A stretch of 64,000 nt of DNA from Pseudomonadales bacterium (GTDB lineage Bacteria; Pseudomonadota; Gammaproteobacteria; Pseudomonadales; Azotimanducaceae), in contig JAHRVQ010000021.1 in assembly GCA_019090615.1 (NCBI GenBank), positions 1 to 64,000 of the forward strand, given 5' to 3'. The notes under the pieces are model-generated. The model was not told the origin of the DNA, ran no database searches, and saw only the letters and a list, made by a program, of their open reading frames with translations. Position 1 is the stretch's first letter; each line of letters begins with the position of its first letter. The position numbers and the translations under genes are program-made. Below are positions 9,740 to 19,380 of this stretch, piece after piece.

Positions 9740-10434
9740 CAAGCGGTAGTGGCTAATTTGGAATACACAAACGCGTAGAGCTCAATCAGATTGTCCTGCG
9801 GCAAGGGTAGAAACTCCACGCCATAATGCACTTCACGCTTCTCGGTAGGCTGCTTGACTTTCAAACGACCTAGCAACCTGGCTTTAATACGCAAGATCCT
9901 CTGGATACCCATTATATCCAACACCAGACTCAACTCGATTTCATCATTACTTTTACCTATTCGGAGCGACGTAACCAGATGCGCGCCGGTAACGCTAATG
10001 TCGAGTAAAAAACAGGCCGTTTCCTTACCACGATCACCAATAACAAGGTTCACCACTGTGCCATCGATACGGGTTTCCACACGCACGGCTTTCCGGACAA
10101 AGCTGGTAATTAATGCATCTGGATAATCAAGATGCATATGGGGATAAGGCGAGCGATATAAATGCGAAATATTGGTCGTGAAAGCACACGCCCGACCGCC
10201 AACCATCATTCGAACGTTAATTTCTAATCCTGTCCTGACAGACACAAGATGACGGTTTTTAACCGGCACGGTCACAATGATTGATCGATTCTCCAAATAC
10301 CCTATCAATCGAACATGAAAGCGTTCGCCATCATTGACAAACTGCACCTGCAGCACTTCGCCAAATTTCAATTGAATATGATTTAGCCCCGCCTCTCCTG
10401 GCGCAATCGTTAGAACTTCTTTACCCATAGGCAT
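9739..10434 (-). CDS. PilZ domain c-di-GMP-binding protein, YcgR-like
   Basis: The 231-residue protein has a YcgR-like N-terminal domain (about residues 10-105) followed by a PilZ domain (about 110-225). The c-di-GMP-binding motifs are both present: RKAVR (RxxxR) near residue 113 and DISVTGAHL (D/NxSxxG) near residue 145. In E. coli, YcgR binds c-di-GMP and slows the flagellar motor; whether this protein does so is inference. The gene is 31 bases downstream of exonuclease I on the same strand. Confidence 0.88.
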   Translation of the reverse strand: MPMGKEVLTIAPGEAGLNHIQLKFGEVLQVQFVNDGERFHVRLIGYLENRSIIVTVPVKNRHLVSVRTGLEINVRMMVGGRACAFTTNISHLYRSPYPHMHLDYPDALITSFVRKAVRVETRIDGTVVNLVIGDRGKETACFLLDISVTGAHLVTSLRIGKSNDEIELSLVLDIMGIQRILRIKARLLGRLKVKQPTEKREVHYGVEFLPLPQDNLIELYAFVYSKLATTA

Positions 10435-10465
10435 AAATATGGCAAAAACTAGCGAAAGTGCCAGT

Positions 10466-11881
10466 TCAAGCCAAACTTTGCTGCAAATACAGCAGATATT
10501 CCTCCAACTGATCCAGACAGCTAGCGCCCTTACCTGCGACGCGAAGCTGGTCTATGCAGGCTAATTTTTCCTCTAGCTGCCGATTAGTCTGATAACAAGC
10601 TTGCTTATAGTCTCTCCAGCGCTTCAATTCAGCCGGCCTTAACGACGCCAAATGATTCCTGGCTCTGTATCTGAATAACATCTCAGGTAACCGCGCATCT
10701 TCGAATCGGCCACTAAAACCAGCCAGTTTATCCACTGCTACAGTCTGAATTTCATTCATTACACCACGATCGGCACTGGTAAAAAAATCACCTTGATACA
10801 ACATTAAATCTGGATCATCCGTTTGCTCGAAATCACCTATGGAAAAAACTTCCGCAAGTTTTTCGACTATGCCCGCCGACTGCTGCAATCGTTTTTGATT
10901 CGCCAGGCATTTCGAAACATCAATGCCTAAACGATCCTCCTGGCCTTTTAAGGTGCTCAATGGCGCAACCGCTGGACAACGATTAATATGCACCGTCTTT
11001 AGCGCTATCCTTGGTTTATTTTGCTGCTCAAGCACCTCATTAGAAGTAAATATTTGTTGATGCAAAGCCTGCGGCGTTAAATCGATTAAACTCTGTGGGT
11101 CTACCGATAAATCGTAGCAGATAACCCCATTACTATTAGTTGGATGTACACACAGCGGCAACACCACAGCAACACAGGACTGCCTGGCGGAAAACATTGA
11201 AGACACATGTACTACCGGTGTCTTGCCCAGCGGATACAACTGTCGAATAACGGCCTGTTTACGCCGTAAATCGAACAAATAATTATAGAGCCTGGGTTGT
11301 GCTTTGCGTAACTTCCTGGTGACATCAATGGTTGCAATAACATCCGCCACGGCGTCATGCGCCTGACTATGTCCAATGCCATTTACTGCCGTCAATTTTT
11401 CCAGGCGGAACGACACCACGCCATCTTCATCATGCGACCACTCAAACCCCTCTGGTCGTAATGCATGCGCCATTCTAAAAAAGTCGATGACGTCCCAGCG
11501 GGAATTGCCCGCTTGCCATTCCCGCGCATAGGGGTCAAAAAAATTGCGATAGAAAAGTTGACGGCTAAACTCATCATCAAAACGAATGCTGTTATACCCC
11601 GCCACACAAGTCCCTGGTACGCTAAACGTTGCATGGATCTGTTGACTGAGCGCGGCCTCATTTATACCCGTCTGACGTAAAGCGTCAAAACCGATGCCGG
11701 TCACTAGAATTGCCTCTGGATTGGGCAAAACATCATCACCGGGTAAGCAAAATAAGTTTTGCGGTTCGGAGCAGATATTCAGCGCTTCGTCAGTACGAAT
11801 TCCAGCAAACTGAATCACGCGATCGCGGGCCGGATCAATACCCGTGGTTTCAAAATCGTACCAAAAAATAGACTCATTCAT
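10466..11881 (-). CDS. sbcB: Exodeoxyribonuclease I
   Basis: ExoI degrades single-stranded DNA 3' to 5' and takes part in recombination and mismatch repair. The DEDD exonuclease motif I is at residues 9-13 (DFETT), the second motif is in NSIRFDDEFSRQ, and the third is in SQAHDAVADVIATI near residue 175. The length, 471 residues, is close to the 475 of the E. coli enzyme. The C-terminal SH3-like and helical regions appear complete. The gene leads a two-gene unit with the PilZ gene and is divergent from the DASS transporter. Confidence 0.95.
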   Translation of the reverse strand: MNESIFWYDFETTGIDPARDRVIQFAGIRTDEALNICSEPQNLFCLPGDDVLPNPEAILVTGIGFDALRQTGINEAALSQQIHATFSVPGTCVAGYNSIRFDDEFSRQLFYRNFFDPYAREWQAGNSRWDVIDFFRMAHALRPEGFEWSHDEDGVVSFRLEKLTAVNGIGHSQAHDAVADVIATIDVTRKLRKAQPRLYNYLFDLRRKQAVIRQLYPLGKTPVVHVSSMFSARQSCVAVVLPLCVHPTNSNGVICYDLSVDPQSLIDLTPQALHQQIFTSNEVLEQQNKPRIALKTVHINRCPAVAPLSTLKGQEDRLGIDVSKCLANQKRLQQSAGIVEKLAEVFSIGDFEQTDDPDLMLYQGDFFTSADRGVMNEIQTVAVDKLAGFSGRFEDARLPEMLFRYRARNHLASLRPAELKRWRDYKQACYQTNRQLEEKLACIDQLRVAGKGASCLDQLEEYLLYLQQSLA

Positions 11882-11968
11882 AAAATTACTATACCACGAT
11901 CAAATTTCAGTAACTTTCATACACCAGTCACCTTCGATCAATGCCCTTCCACCAGCACTTTATAAACT

Positions 11969-12002
11969 TTTGTACTTGCTAAACATTTGTACTTGCTAAA
12001 CA
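11969..12002. repeat. 17-bp tandem duplication
   Basis: The unit TTTGTACTTGCTAAACA is present twice in tandem with no mismatch, in the gap between sbcB and the DASS transporter gene. No function is evident. Confidence 0.85.
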
Positions 12003-12165
12003 TTTCGTTTTTGAATCCAGGATCTGACGGTCACTCGGCAAATCTAATAACTCATCTATCGCTGCTTCAATGTATGATGTACGGTACATAGACTAATTTA
12101 AAATTGTTCCGTATACAAAAAATCCAGCAACCGACCGATATAAGTCGCACGTTAATAAGAAAGCT

Positions 12166-13566
12166 ATGACTAACAACACCAGCAATAACATGCAAAAAAA
12201 CCTGGTAATTATCGCTGGGCCACTCATCTCAATGGTTGTGTATTTTTTACTCGCCAGTAGTGGCTGGGACCAAAGCGCCTGTTGGACAGCTGCTATTGCT
12301 GTGTTAACAGCATTATGGTGGATATTCGAGCCAATCCCAATCCCCGCCACATCCATGCTACCCATAGCTCTATTGCCACTCACCGGCGTACTAACACCGC
12401 AACAGGTGGGGGCCGCTTATGGTCATTCGTTGGTACTTTTGTTGCTCGGTGGTTTTATCCTTTCAACCGCGATGGAAAAAAGTGGTGCTCATCGACGGGT
12501 CGCGCTCTTTATGGTTAATCTATTCGGCGGCGATAGTAGTCGCCGTCTGGTATTCGGCTTTATGGCAGCGTCAGCAATTCTTAGCATGTGGATCTCCAAT
12601 ACCGCCACCACTTTAATGCTATTACCCGTCGCACTGGCGGTGATAGAAAAATCGGAAGATAAACTTCTACCCATACCGCTACTATTAGGCATCGCTTACG
12701 CTGCCAGCGTCGGCGGTATTGGCACCCCAATTGGCACCCCACCGAATCTTTTTTTTCGCACAATATATGAGCAATATACAGGCATAGAAGTCGGTTTTCT
12801 TACCTGGATGAGCTGGGGAATCCCGGTCGTCATTGTGTTCGTGCCGATTATTGGCTTCTGGCTGACTCGATCACTGCACTTCAAAGGACAAATTGATATG
12901 CCAACCGTTCAGGCTTGGAGTGTGGAAGAAAAACGTGTGTTTATCGTATTTGGTCTTACTGCACTGGCCTGGGTAACTCGAGGTCAACCCTTTGGCGGCT
13001 GGAAAACGCTACTGGATCTACCTCAGGCCAACGATGCAAGCGTAGCATTGGTTGCAGTAGTCGCAATGTTTCTAATTCCCAACGGCAAGGGTGACCGACT
13101 ACTCGATTGGCAATCCGCAAATAAAATCCCATGGGGCATGTTACTTTTGTTTGGTGGCGGTATTGCAATTGCCAATGCCTTTGTGGTTTCAGGGCTGAGC
13201 TCAGCACTAGGCGAAGCATTATCTGGAATATCCACCTGGCATCTGGTATTGATGATTGCGGTAATTTGTCTCACCATCACTTTTTTAACCGAAATGACCA
13301 GTAATACCGCAACAACAACTTTGATGATGCCCATTTTGGCAACCGCCGCCATTAGCGCTAACATCGAACCTGCCCTGCTTATGGTGCCAGCTGCCATGAG
13401 TGCCAGCTGTGCATTTATGTTACCCGTTGCAACCGCACCCAATACCATTATGTTTAGTACTGGCCGATTTCCGATCAAACTGATGGTCCGAGAAGGCTTT
13501 GTACTCAACCTGTTGGGCGTTGTAATTATTACCTCGGTATGTTTTTTAATGCTCGGCAACCTCTAA
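12166..13566 (+). CDS. DASS/SLC13-family anion:sodium symporter
   Basis: This is a 466-residue inner-membrane protein of the divalent anion:Na+ symporter family, which imports dicarboxylates, citrate, sulfate or related anions. The two family-defining SNT sodium/substrate motifs are visible: ISNTATTLMLLPVAL near residue 144 and TSNTATTTLMMPIL near residue 381. A GIGTPIGTPPNL loop near residue 185 is also typical. The substrate cannot be decided. The gene is monocistronic, ends near a 16-bp tandem repeat, and converges with the lipoprotein peptidase gene. Confidence 0.88.
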   Translation: MTNNTSNNMQKNLVIIAGPLISMVVYFLLASSGWDQSACWTAAIAVLTALWWIFEPIPIPATSMLPIALLPLTGVLTPQQVGAAYGHSLVLLLLGGFILSTAMEKSGAHRRVALFMVNLFGGDSSRRLVFGFMAASAILSMWISNTATTLMLLPVALAVIEKSEDKLLPIPLLLGIAYAASVGGIGTPIGTPPNLFFRTIYEQYTGIEVGFLTWMSWGIPVVIVFVPIIGFWLTRSLHFKGQIDMPTVQAWSVEEKRVFIVFGLTALAWVTRGQPFGGWKTLLDLPQANDASVALVAVVAMFLIPNGKGDRLLDWQSANKIPWGMLLLFGGGIAIANAFVVSGLSSALGEALSGISTWHLVLMIAVICLTITFLTEMTSNTATTTLMMPILATAAISANIEPALLMVPAAMSASCAFMLPVATAPNTIMFSTGRFPIKLMVREGFVLNLLGVVIITSVCFLMLGNL

Positions 13567-13577
13567 CAACCAGGCAT

Positions 13578-13641
13578 AACCGAGACAATGACCAACCGAG
13601 ACAATGACCAACTAAGGCAATGACCAACCAAGGCAATGACC
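13578..13641. repeat. 16-bp tandem repeat, four copies
   Basis: Four head-to-tail copies of a 16-bp unit (first copy AACCGAGACAATGACC) lie at 13578-13593, 13594-13609, 13610-13625 and 13626-13641. Copies 1 and 2 are identical; copies 3 and 4 differ at a few bases. The array fills the gap between the convergent DASS transporter and aminopeptidase genes. Confidence 0.92.
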
Positions 13642-13650
13642 AAATAGTGC

Positions 13651-14829
13651 TCACTGTTTTATAGTTAAAGCTATCAGCGCCTGTTGGCGACTAGCTGGCG
13701 GTAATTTTGCAAGCTTCTGTACCTCAGCGAAGAACAACTGCATTGAACCCGTTTTGGCAATACTATTTTCCAACATGATCGAAAAAGCCGGCACCCAACC
13801 ATGGTAAGCACCGATAGCGCCAATTTTGGCATTGTTTATTTCACCCTGCATCCAATAAGCAAACTCATTCCCCTGCTCCCAGCTAGTTTGCAAATCAAGA
13901 TACCGGCCTCTTAAACGGGCAATAATATCGGCTTTTTGCTGTCTTTTTATCGCCTTACCTGGGTTGCTCTTATAAACCGCTGCTAGTTCAGAACGCGCCG
14001 CCAAAATCAATTGTACGACACTGGATCTTCGTTCTGACGCCGCTGTATACTGGTCATAAGCACTGTCAAAAGCCTGCCCAGAAGCGGAATAATCTGTATT
14101 TAATTCGCCAGAACTTTCTACCCTGCGGCTTGCGCGTATCGCCTGCTGTAAAAACCACTGCCGGACACCATAGCGCTCCACTGCAGTCGCAAAACTTTCA
14201 TTAAAAGTTGTATCACCTGGCAAATAAACAACCTTATGCGCTAATTCATGAAAAATAAGCCCTGCCAATTCAGATTCAGAACGATGCAAAAAGGTATTTA
14301 ACAGCGGATCAGCAAACCAACCTAATGTTGAATAGGCTGCCACCCCACCAGTATAAACATCAAGTCCACTGGCTTGCTGCCTGGCGGCAAAATCCAGGGC
14401 ATCTTGATGCTTAAAAAAACCCTTGTAAGTAACACATCCCGCAATGGGATAACAAAAAGAATCCAGCTGTGAGGAAAATTCGCTCGCCGAAAACACATTC
14501 CAGACGACAAATTTTCGACCGATATCGACATACGCAGAAAAAGTATCCTCTACCGGTAAGCGTAAATTTGTGCGCGCAAATTCGGTGATATTCCTCGCCT
14601 CAATCAATTTCTTTTTGACCTTTTGCGACACCGCAGGATCACCCATAGCAACATCAAGTGACTGACGCTTAGAGAATAGTTCCCATTGACCACTCAAGGC
14701 CTGATGATAATAAGATATACTGGCGCAGCCACTGAGTAGCAAAGTATTAAATATCAATATCAAAGGCAACAAAACGCGACAGAGGCTCACACCACAGCGG
14801 TTATATTTGACTCTGGAGGTTATTCCCAC
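13651..14829 (-). CDS. Predicted lipoprotein zinc aminopeptidase (COG4324-like)
   Basis: This 392-residue protein carries a lipoprotein signal with the lipobox LLSGC (Cys35 in this frame), so it is probably anchored in the cell envelope. The zinc-protease signature HELAHKVVYLPGDTTFNESFA supplies two histidines and a downstream glutamate as ligands. This matches the family annotated as putative aminopeptidase (Pfam Aminopep). The usual target is unknown. The N-terminal start is uncertain by a few codons. It diverges from the GspA-like gene. Confidence 0.85.
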   Translation of the reverse strand: MGITSRVKYNRCGVSLCRVLLPLILIFNTLLLSGCASISYYHQALSGQWELFSKRQSLDVAMGDPAVSQKVKKKLIEARNITEFARTNLRLPVEDTFSAYVDIGRKFVVWNVFSASEFSSQLDSFCYPIAGCVTYKGFFKHQDALDFAARQQASGLDVYTGGVAAYSTLGWFADPLLNTFLHRSESELAGLIFHELAHKVVYLPGDTTFNESFATAVERYGVRQWFLQQAIRASRRVESSGELNTDYSASGQAFDSAYDQYTAASERRSSVVQLILAARSELAAVYKSNPGKAIKRQQKADIIARLRGRYLDLQTSWEQGNEFAYWMQGEINNAKIGAIGAYHGWVPAFSIMLENSIAKTGSMQLFFAEVQKLAKLPPASRQQALIALTIKQ

Positions 14830-14999
14830 TGCGTTAATTCCCTTGCGCCTAATTTCCCTTCCCCTTACTCAAATATCATTATTTTAACAACCGAGTTCTC
14901 CCATACCGGCTTTTCTTTACGGCTTTAAGTAGAGCTTTTCTAGCTCCCCTGCTATCCTGCAAACCTATTCGCAATTTATCAATGCCGTTGACTGACACT

Positions 15000-16826
15000 A
15001 TGTACAACGACTATTTCGGCCTGAACGACACGCCGTTTTCCATCGCACCTAATCCACAGTTTCTTTATATGAGCGAACGCCATAGAGAGGCACTCGCGCA
15101 TTTATTATACGGCATCAATAGTGAAGGCGGCTTTTTACTCTTAACAGGTGAAGTAGGCACCGGCAAAACTACCGTCTGCCGATGTTTATTGGAGCAAATT
15201 CCAGAGGACGTGGACACCGCTTTTGTGTTAAACCCCAAACAAACAGCTAACGAAATGTTAGCCACCATATGCGATGATCTTGAAATAAAATACGCGCAGG
15301 ATGCCAGCATTAAAGTACTGGTAGATAAGCTGAATAATTTTCTACTACTTGCGCACCAGCAAAATCGGCATACCGTGGTTATTATCGATGAAGCGCAAAA
15401 CTTGAGTATTGACGTACTCGAGCAACTGAGATTATTGACTAACCTTGAAACTAACGAGCGAAAATTGCTACAAATAATTTTACTCGGCCAGCCTGAACTG
15501 TTAACCCTATTGGCCCGCCCCGAACTTAGGCAACTTTCCCAGCGAGTAACCGCTCGGTTTCATCTCGAAGCCCTGTCAAAACACGAGATTACTGAGTATA
15601 TACAACATCGGCTAGATATTGCTGGGGCCAAGGGCCAACTTTTTCCTCAAACCAGCATTAAGAAAATCTACAAAATTACTCAGGGTATCCCAAGGCTGAT
15701 CAACCTGGTTTGTGATCGCGCATTATTAGGCACTTATGTACAAAATAAATTAGTTGTCGATCCGGAAACTGTCGAAAAAGCGGCCAAAGAAGTACTTGGA
15801 GACAGCCAACTAAAAAAAACAGGGCGCAATATTTCATGGCTCGCCCTGTCGTGTATAGCACTAGCTGTCGGGGCCTATTTCAGTTTAACTTTGTTAAATT
15901 CATATATGCGCGCAAACAATCAGAACACAGCTACAGATATGACAACGGCACCTACTCCCAGCAGCCCAACGGCAAATTTTCAGCAACCGAAATCCAGCCC
16001 CGAACCGGTCGATGCACCCAGCCTTAATACCAATTCGAAATCCATACCGGTGAATATAGAATATGTAAGCGGTTCAGCGCCACCACAAGACATAATTAAT
16101 AGAACACCCTCCTCGGCCAATCAATTAGCCCAAACATCAGCAGCTGAAAATGTGCCAGCCACCGCTTCAACCTCCAGTATAAAATTTACCTCGCCAGAAC
16201 GCCTTATGGGTTTTACTACGGGTAATGCTGCATTCACCGAACTTTTTAAATTATGGGGCACCAACGTCGCTGTTACCGAAGAATTTAATGCCTGCCAATT
16301 AGCCACTGATTTCGGTTTACAGTGCTTGAGTAAATTAGGCAGCCTGCGGGACGTGGTCCACCTGAACAGGCCAGCATTAGTCGGCCTAGGCAACAATGCT
16401 GACAATCATAGCTATTTTATAATTACCGCAATCACTGATAACAGGATTACTCTAAGAGCCAATAACGACGATTTTAACATTCGGCCCAAGGACTTTTTAC
16501 AATACTGGCATGGCTACTACACCCTCTTTTGGCGTGCACCACCTGCCTTCGAGCGTGCCATCGAATTTGGTGATAGCGGCGCTTCAGTAGATTGGTTAGA
16601 AAACCAAATGTCACTTATTGACCAAGAACCCGCCACTGCATTACCTGACCAGCCATTTAGTCTCAAGCTCGAAAACAAGGTGAAACGTTTTCAAATTTCA
16701 GTGGGATTAATACCCGATGGTATTGTAGGTGCTCAAACCTGGATACATATCAACAGTATTGCCGGTGCTGACATCCCATTTATTCAACCATCAGCACCAG
16801 CTGGTCAACCTATAGAGATTCACTAG
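15000..16826 (+). CDS. gspA: GspA/ExeA-like AAA ATPase with peptidoglycan-binding domain
   Basis: The protein begins YNDYFGLNDTPFSIAPNP, as ExeA/GspA proteins do, and has an N-terminal AAA domain with Walker A (GEVGTGKTT, residues 50-58) and Walker B (VVIIDEAQ, near 127). A single membrane segment follows near residue 275. A periplasmic part with a C39-peptidase-like region and a C-terminal peptidoglycan-binding repeat (VKRFQISVGLIPDGIVGAQTW) completes it. In Aeromonas and Vibrio, GspA and GspB help insert the type II secretin through peptidoglycan. The ATG at 15000 fits the family better than the upstream ATG at 14982. The gspB-like gene follows after one base. Confidence 0.9.
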   Translation: MYNDYFGLNDTPFSIAPNPQFLYMSERHREALAHLLYGINSEGGFLLLTGEVGTGKTTVCRCLLEQIPEDVDTAFVLNPKQTANEMLATICDDLEIKYAQDASIKVLVDKLNNFLLLAHQQNRHTVVIIDEAQNLSIDVLEQLRLLTNLETNERKLLQIILLGQPELLTLLARPELRQLSQRVTARFHLEALSKHEITEYIQHRLDIAGAKGQLFPQTSIKKIYKITQGIPRLINLVCDRALLGTYVQNKLVVDPETVEKAAKEVLGDSQLKKTGRNISWLALSCIALAVGAYFSLTLLNSYMRANNQNTATDMTTAPTPSSPTANFQQPKSSPEPVDAPSLNTNSKSIPVNIEYVSGSAPPQDIINRTPSSANQLAQTSAAENVPATASTSSIKFTSPERLMGFTTGNAAFTELFKLWGTNVAVTEEFNACQLATDFGLQCLSKLGSLRDVVHLNRPALVGLGNNADNHSYFIITAITDNRITLRANNDDFNIRPKDFLQYWHGYYTLFWRAPPAFERAIEFGDSGASVDWLENQMSLIDQEPATALPDQPFSLKLENKVKRFQISVGLIPDGIVGAQTWIHINSIAGADIPFIQPSAPAGQPIEIH

Positions 16827-16827
16827 T

Positions 16828-17562
16828 ATGTCTTTTATTCTTGATGCTCTAAATAAATCTGAACAGGAACGAAGATTACAAAAAACCCCAGATTTGACCA
16901 GCATACACCGTCAACCAACATCTACAACACAATCAAACCGTTGGGCCCCAGTCATCATCCTAATATTAACTGTCAACTGCATTGGATTTTGGTACTGGTG
17001 GTCGACCACCAGCACTTTAAGCGAGCCAATAACAGCCTCAATAGCTACATCGAACGCCTCGACTCCAACAATTATACCAGAGCAAAATAAAACAGGGCAA
17101 AAAATCCGTTCCAGGAAAGAGGTCTATAACACTACAATCACAGCACCAGAACAGCGCTTAAGTACCACTCCGCCATATTTAGCTGACAATATATCAAATC
17201 CACAGGAGCAACTCAGGCCAGACGTTATCCAGGCAGATGTTATCTCCAGAGATCAGCTGTTGTCAGACAAAGTCATCACGCCACAGGATATCATTCCCGC
17301 TTCCGCCCACCCTAAGTTGGTGCGCATATCTTCATTACCAATGAATATACAACGCCAGATTCCTGACCTGACATTTTCGAGCCACCTTTATTCCGAACAG
17401 GCAAGTTTTCGCATGGTCAACATCAATGGAAGAATGCTCCGTCAGGGTGACAAAATTGCCGCCGGCATCCAGCTAGAAGAAATTACCGAAGAAGGAGTGA
17501 TTGTTAGCTATCTGCATTATATTTTTGAGATTAGCGTACTACGCGACTGGAGCTTCAATTAG
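16828..17562 (+). CDS. gspB: GspB/ExeB-like general secretion protein B
   Basis: The 244-residue protein starts MSFILDALNKSEQERR, the signature of GspB. It has one membrane segment (about residues 37-58), a long low-complexity periplasmic linker, and a C-terminal GspB-type domain with LTFSSHLYSEQASFRMVNINGR. It is separated from gspA by a single base, so the two are translationally coupled and probably form the GspAB complex. No other type II secretion gene is in the window. Confidence 0.9.
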   Translation: MSFILDALNKSEQERRLQKTPDLTSIHRQPTSTTQSNRWAPVIILILTVNCIGFWYWWSTTSTLSEPITASIATSNASTPTIIPEQNKTGQKIRSRKEVYNTTITAPEQRLSTTPPYLADNISNPQEQLRPDVIQADVISRDQLLSDKVITPQDIIPASAHPKLVRISSLPMNIQRQIPDLTFSSHLYSEQASFRMVNINGRMLRQGDKIAAGIQLEEITEEGVIVSYLHYIFEISVLRDWSFN

Positions 17563-17604
17563 TGAATTACTATTTAAAGGCATTGCAGACAAACCATAAG
17601 TGCA

Positions 17605-18372
17605 CTATGGACCGATTGCAGGAGCGCTTTCAACGGGTGTAATCTGATCCTGAAGGTTCAACAGGCGCTGATTCATTTGCTGTCGGTATCGATCAAAAAC
17701 ACTAATTGCTTCCTGAAGCTCAGAGACCGCCAAATTCATAGAGGCTAACTGGCGTCGATTAGCCTCGGATACATCCGTTGTCTCCTGGGTCAGACCTCTT
17801 ACACTTGCGACAGTCGCTTTGAGACTAGCGCTATCGGCAGCTATGCTCTGTCTGACATCGACCATATCAGTTGATAATTCACCAAAATCCGTTGTCACCT
17901 TTACAAGATTGGCTTTGAACGAGCCAATTCTACGGTCAAACTCTTTTGTCTGAGTGTCACTTAATTCAAATTGACGTTGCAATTTTGTTATTGCCGGACG
18001 ATTTTCACGATGTGCAATTTTCCACAATTTATCAATCTCAAGTACATTGGTTTGCTGTTGTTGTGCCATGGACTTAAAAGCTGAGGTGGATTTACCGGTG
18101 GTCACAGCCAGTTCATTTTGAAGGTTATTAATATTAGACTGAGATATTTCAAGCAATTCATTCGACTGCTCAAGTTTTTTTTGTAGCTCCACCATTTGGA
18201 AGCCACCGACGGCCATCATAATTGCCATCAACACCAGGCTAAAAACCAACAGGCCGTTAAAACTACTTTGTCTGGGCGCCTCAGAACGGTTAGAGCGCTG
18301 GAAAGACGCGACCTCATCTTGTTCAGGTTTAATAGCAGAAATTAATTCGACGTCATTTGTATTATTACTCAT
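17605..18372 (-). CDS. Membrane-anchored coiled-coil protein of unknown function
   Basis: I do not recognise a named family. The 255-residue protein has a charged N-terminus, one transmembrane helix (about residues 37-58), and a long region rich in Gln, Leu, Ser and Asp with heptad-like spacing that should form a coiled coil outside the membrane, ending in the segment DRYRQQMNQRLLNLQDQITP. It converges with gspB and is transcribed in the same direction as the PuuD-like gene, but a terminator lies between them. Confidence 0.7.
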   Translation of the reverse strand: MSNNTNDVELISAIKPEQDEVASFQRSNRSEAPRQSSFNGLLVFSLVLMAIMMAVGGFQMVELQKKLEQSNELLEISQSNINNLQNELAVTTGKSTSAFKSMAQQQQTNVLEIDKLWKIAHRENRPAITKLQRQFELSDTQTKEFDRRIGSFKANLVKVTTDFGELSTDMVDVRQSIAADSASLKATVASVRGLTQETTDVSEANRRQLASMNLAVSELQEAISVFDRYRQQMNQRLLNLQDQITPVESAPAIGP

Positions 18373-18427
18373 TATAAATTAATAACTACTCCTGCAAGTA
18401 CGCAACACAACTAGAGATTGTTAATAA

Positions 18428-18457
18428 AAAAAAGGCTCCTGATAAGGAGCCTTTTTT
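18428..18457 (-). terminator. Rho-independent terminator after the PuuD-like gene
   Basis: A stem of GGCTCC/GGAGCC flanked by A-runs and T-runs lies 26 bases after the stop of the minus-strand PuuD-like gene. The A/T flanks make it usable in both directions. Confidence 0.9.
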
Positions 18458-18482
18458 CACGCTTTCAAGATCCGGTCAAACT

Positions 18483-19157
18483 CTACAGGATAGCAACAAC
18501 ACCGTAAAGAACAGCCGTCAAAACAAAACCAGAAGTTATAACACCAGAAACTGCTGTCATAGGGCCCTGCTTACCAAATAATGCGTTGGCTTCCAGACCA
18601 AAGATTATAACCAATGCAACGATCATTGCCGTGGTATTGGTCTCGTCAGTTGCACCACCATTAGGCAGGTGAGCAGATGAGCCCATAAAAAACAGCATAG
18701 GCAAAGAGAACAAAGTATTAGTTCTTGATGCCAGGGCCGCTTTAGGTGCCGCCGCCGCTGCTTCAGGTATTGCCGAACCACCTTGTGCAACCTGAGTTGC
18801 TGAGGCAATCAGTATCTTTTGATTCGGCCAGATTATCATCCACACATTAAGGAACATTAACGTACCCATAGTTGCGCCAAGAACGATGTCTACCGTCAAA
18901 TATTGATGCCTGACAGCCAACAGCGCAACACCGGTCAGGAAGGTGAACATTGCACCCCAGCGGAACCACCAGAGAGCCCGTGGGACTAGTTTCTGAAACG
19001 CTCCTGACTTATGCGAATCTTCAGCTTCCTTGAAATACTCTCCTTGCACAAAGTTAAAATAGTAAAGTAAACCAATCCAGGTAATACCTGCTAAAAAGTG
19101 TCCCCACCGAAACAAGTAATCTAAACCACCTGCGGTAAATAATGCTATATCTGTCAT
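18483..19157 (-). CDS. PuuD-like membrane protein (urate hydroxylase N-terminal domain only)
   Basis: The 224-residue protein has several membrane segments and begins with the pattern LFRWGHFLAGITWIGLLYYFNFVQ, characteristic of the urate-oxidase N-terminal domain (DUF989). Full-length PuuD carries a C-terminal cytochrome c domain, and no CxxCH motif is present here, so this is the membrane half alone. Genes of this type are often annotated as urate hydroxylase without evidence for the activity. No other purine-catabolism gene is nearby, so I do not assign urate oxidation. A terminator follows. Confidence 0.75.
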   Translation of the reverse strand: MTDIALFTAGGLDYLFRWGHFLAGITWIGLLYYFNFVQGEYFKEAEDSHKSGAFQKLVPRALWWFRWGAMFTFLTGVALLAVRHQYLTVDIVLGATMGTLMFLNVWMIIWPNQKILIASATQVAQGGSAIPEAAAAAPKAALASRTNTLFSLPMLFFMGSSAHLPNGGATDETNTTAMIVALVIIFGLEANALFGKQGPMTAVSGVITSGFVLTAVLYGVVAIL

Positions 19158-19380
19158 GCCCTCTCCTAATTGTCAGGGTAATGTTATCCTTATAATTGGT
19201 ATGGGATAACTGTAAGTTTATACTCTATAATGATGATAACATTGAATTTTTTGAAAAACTATCAACAAATATAATCATTCAATGCGGCGCAGGTATCTTT
19301 ACTTTCTAACGACTAATCGATGCTTATAGCCTATTCTTTTCAAGGACGAAAATTCATTTCCAGGGCAGGAAACACCTTCT

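Noticed and set aside
12075-12089. Palindrome ATGTACGGTACAT before the DASS gene
   Set aside because: Arms of 6 bases are too short to stand out from chance.
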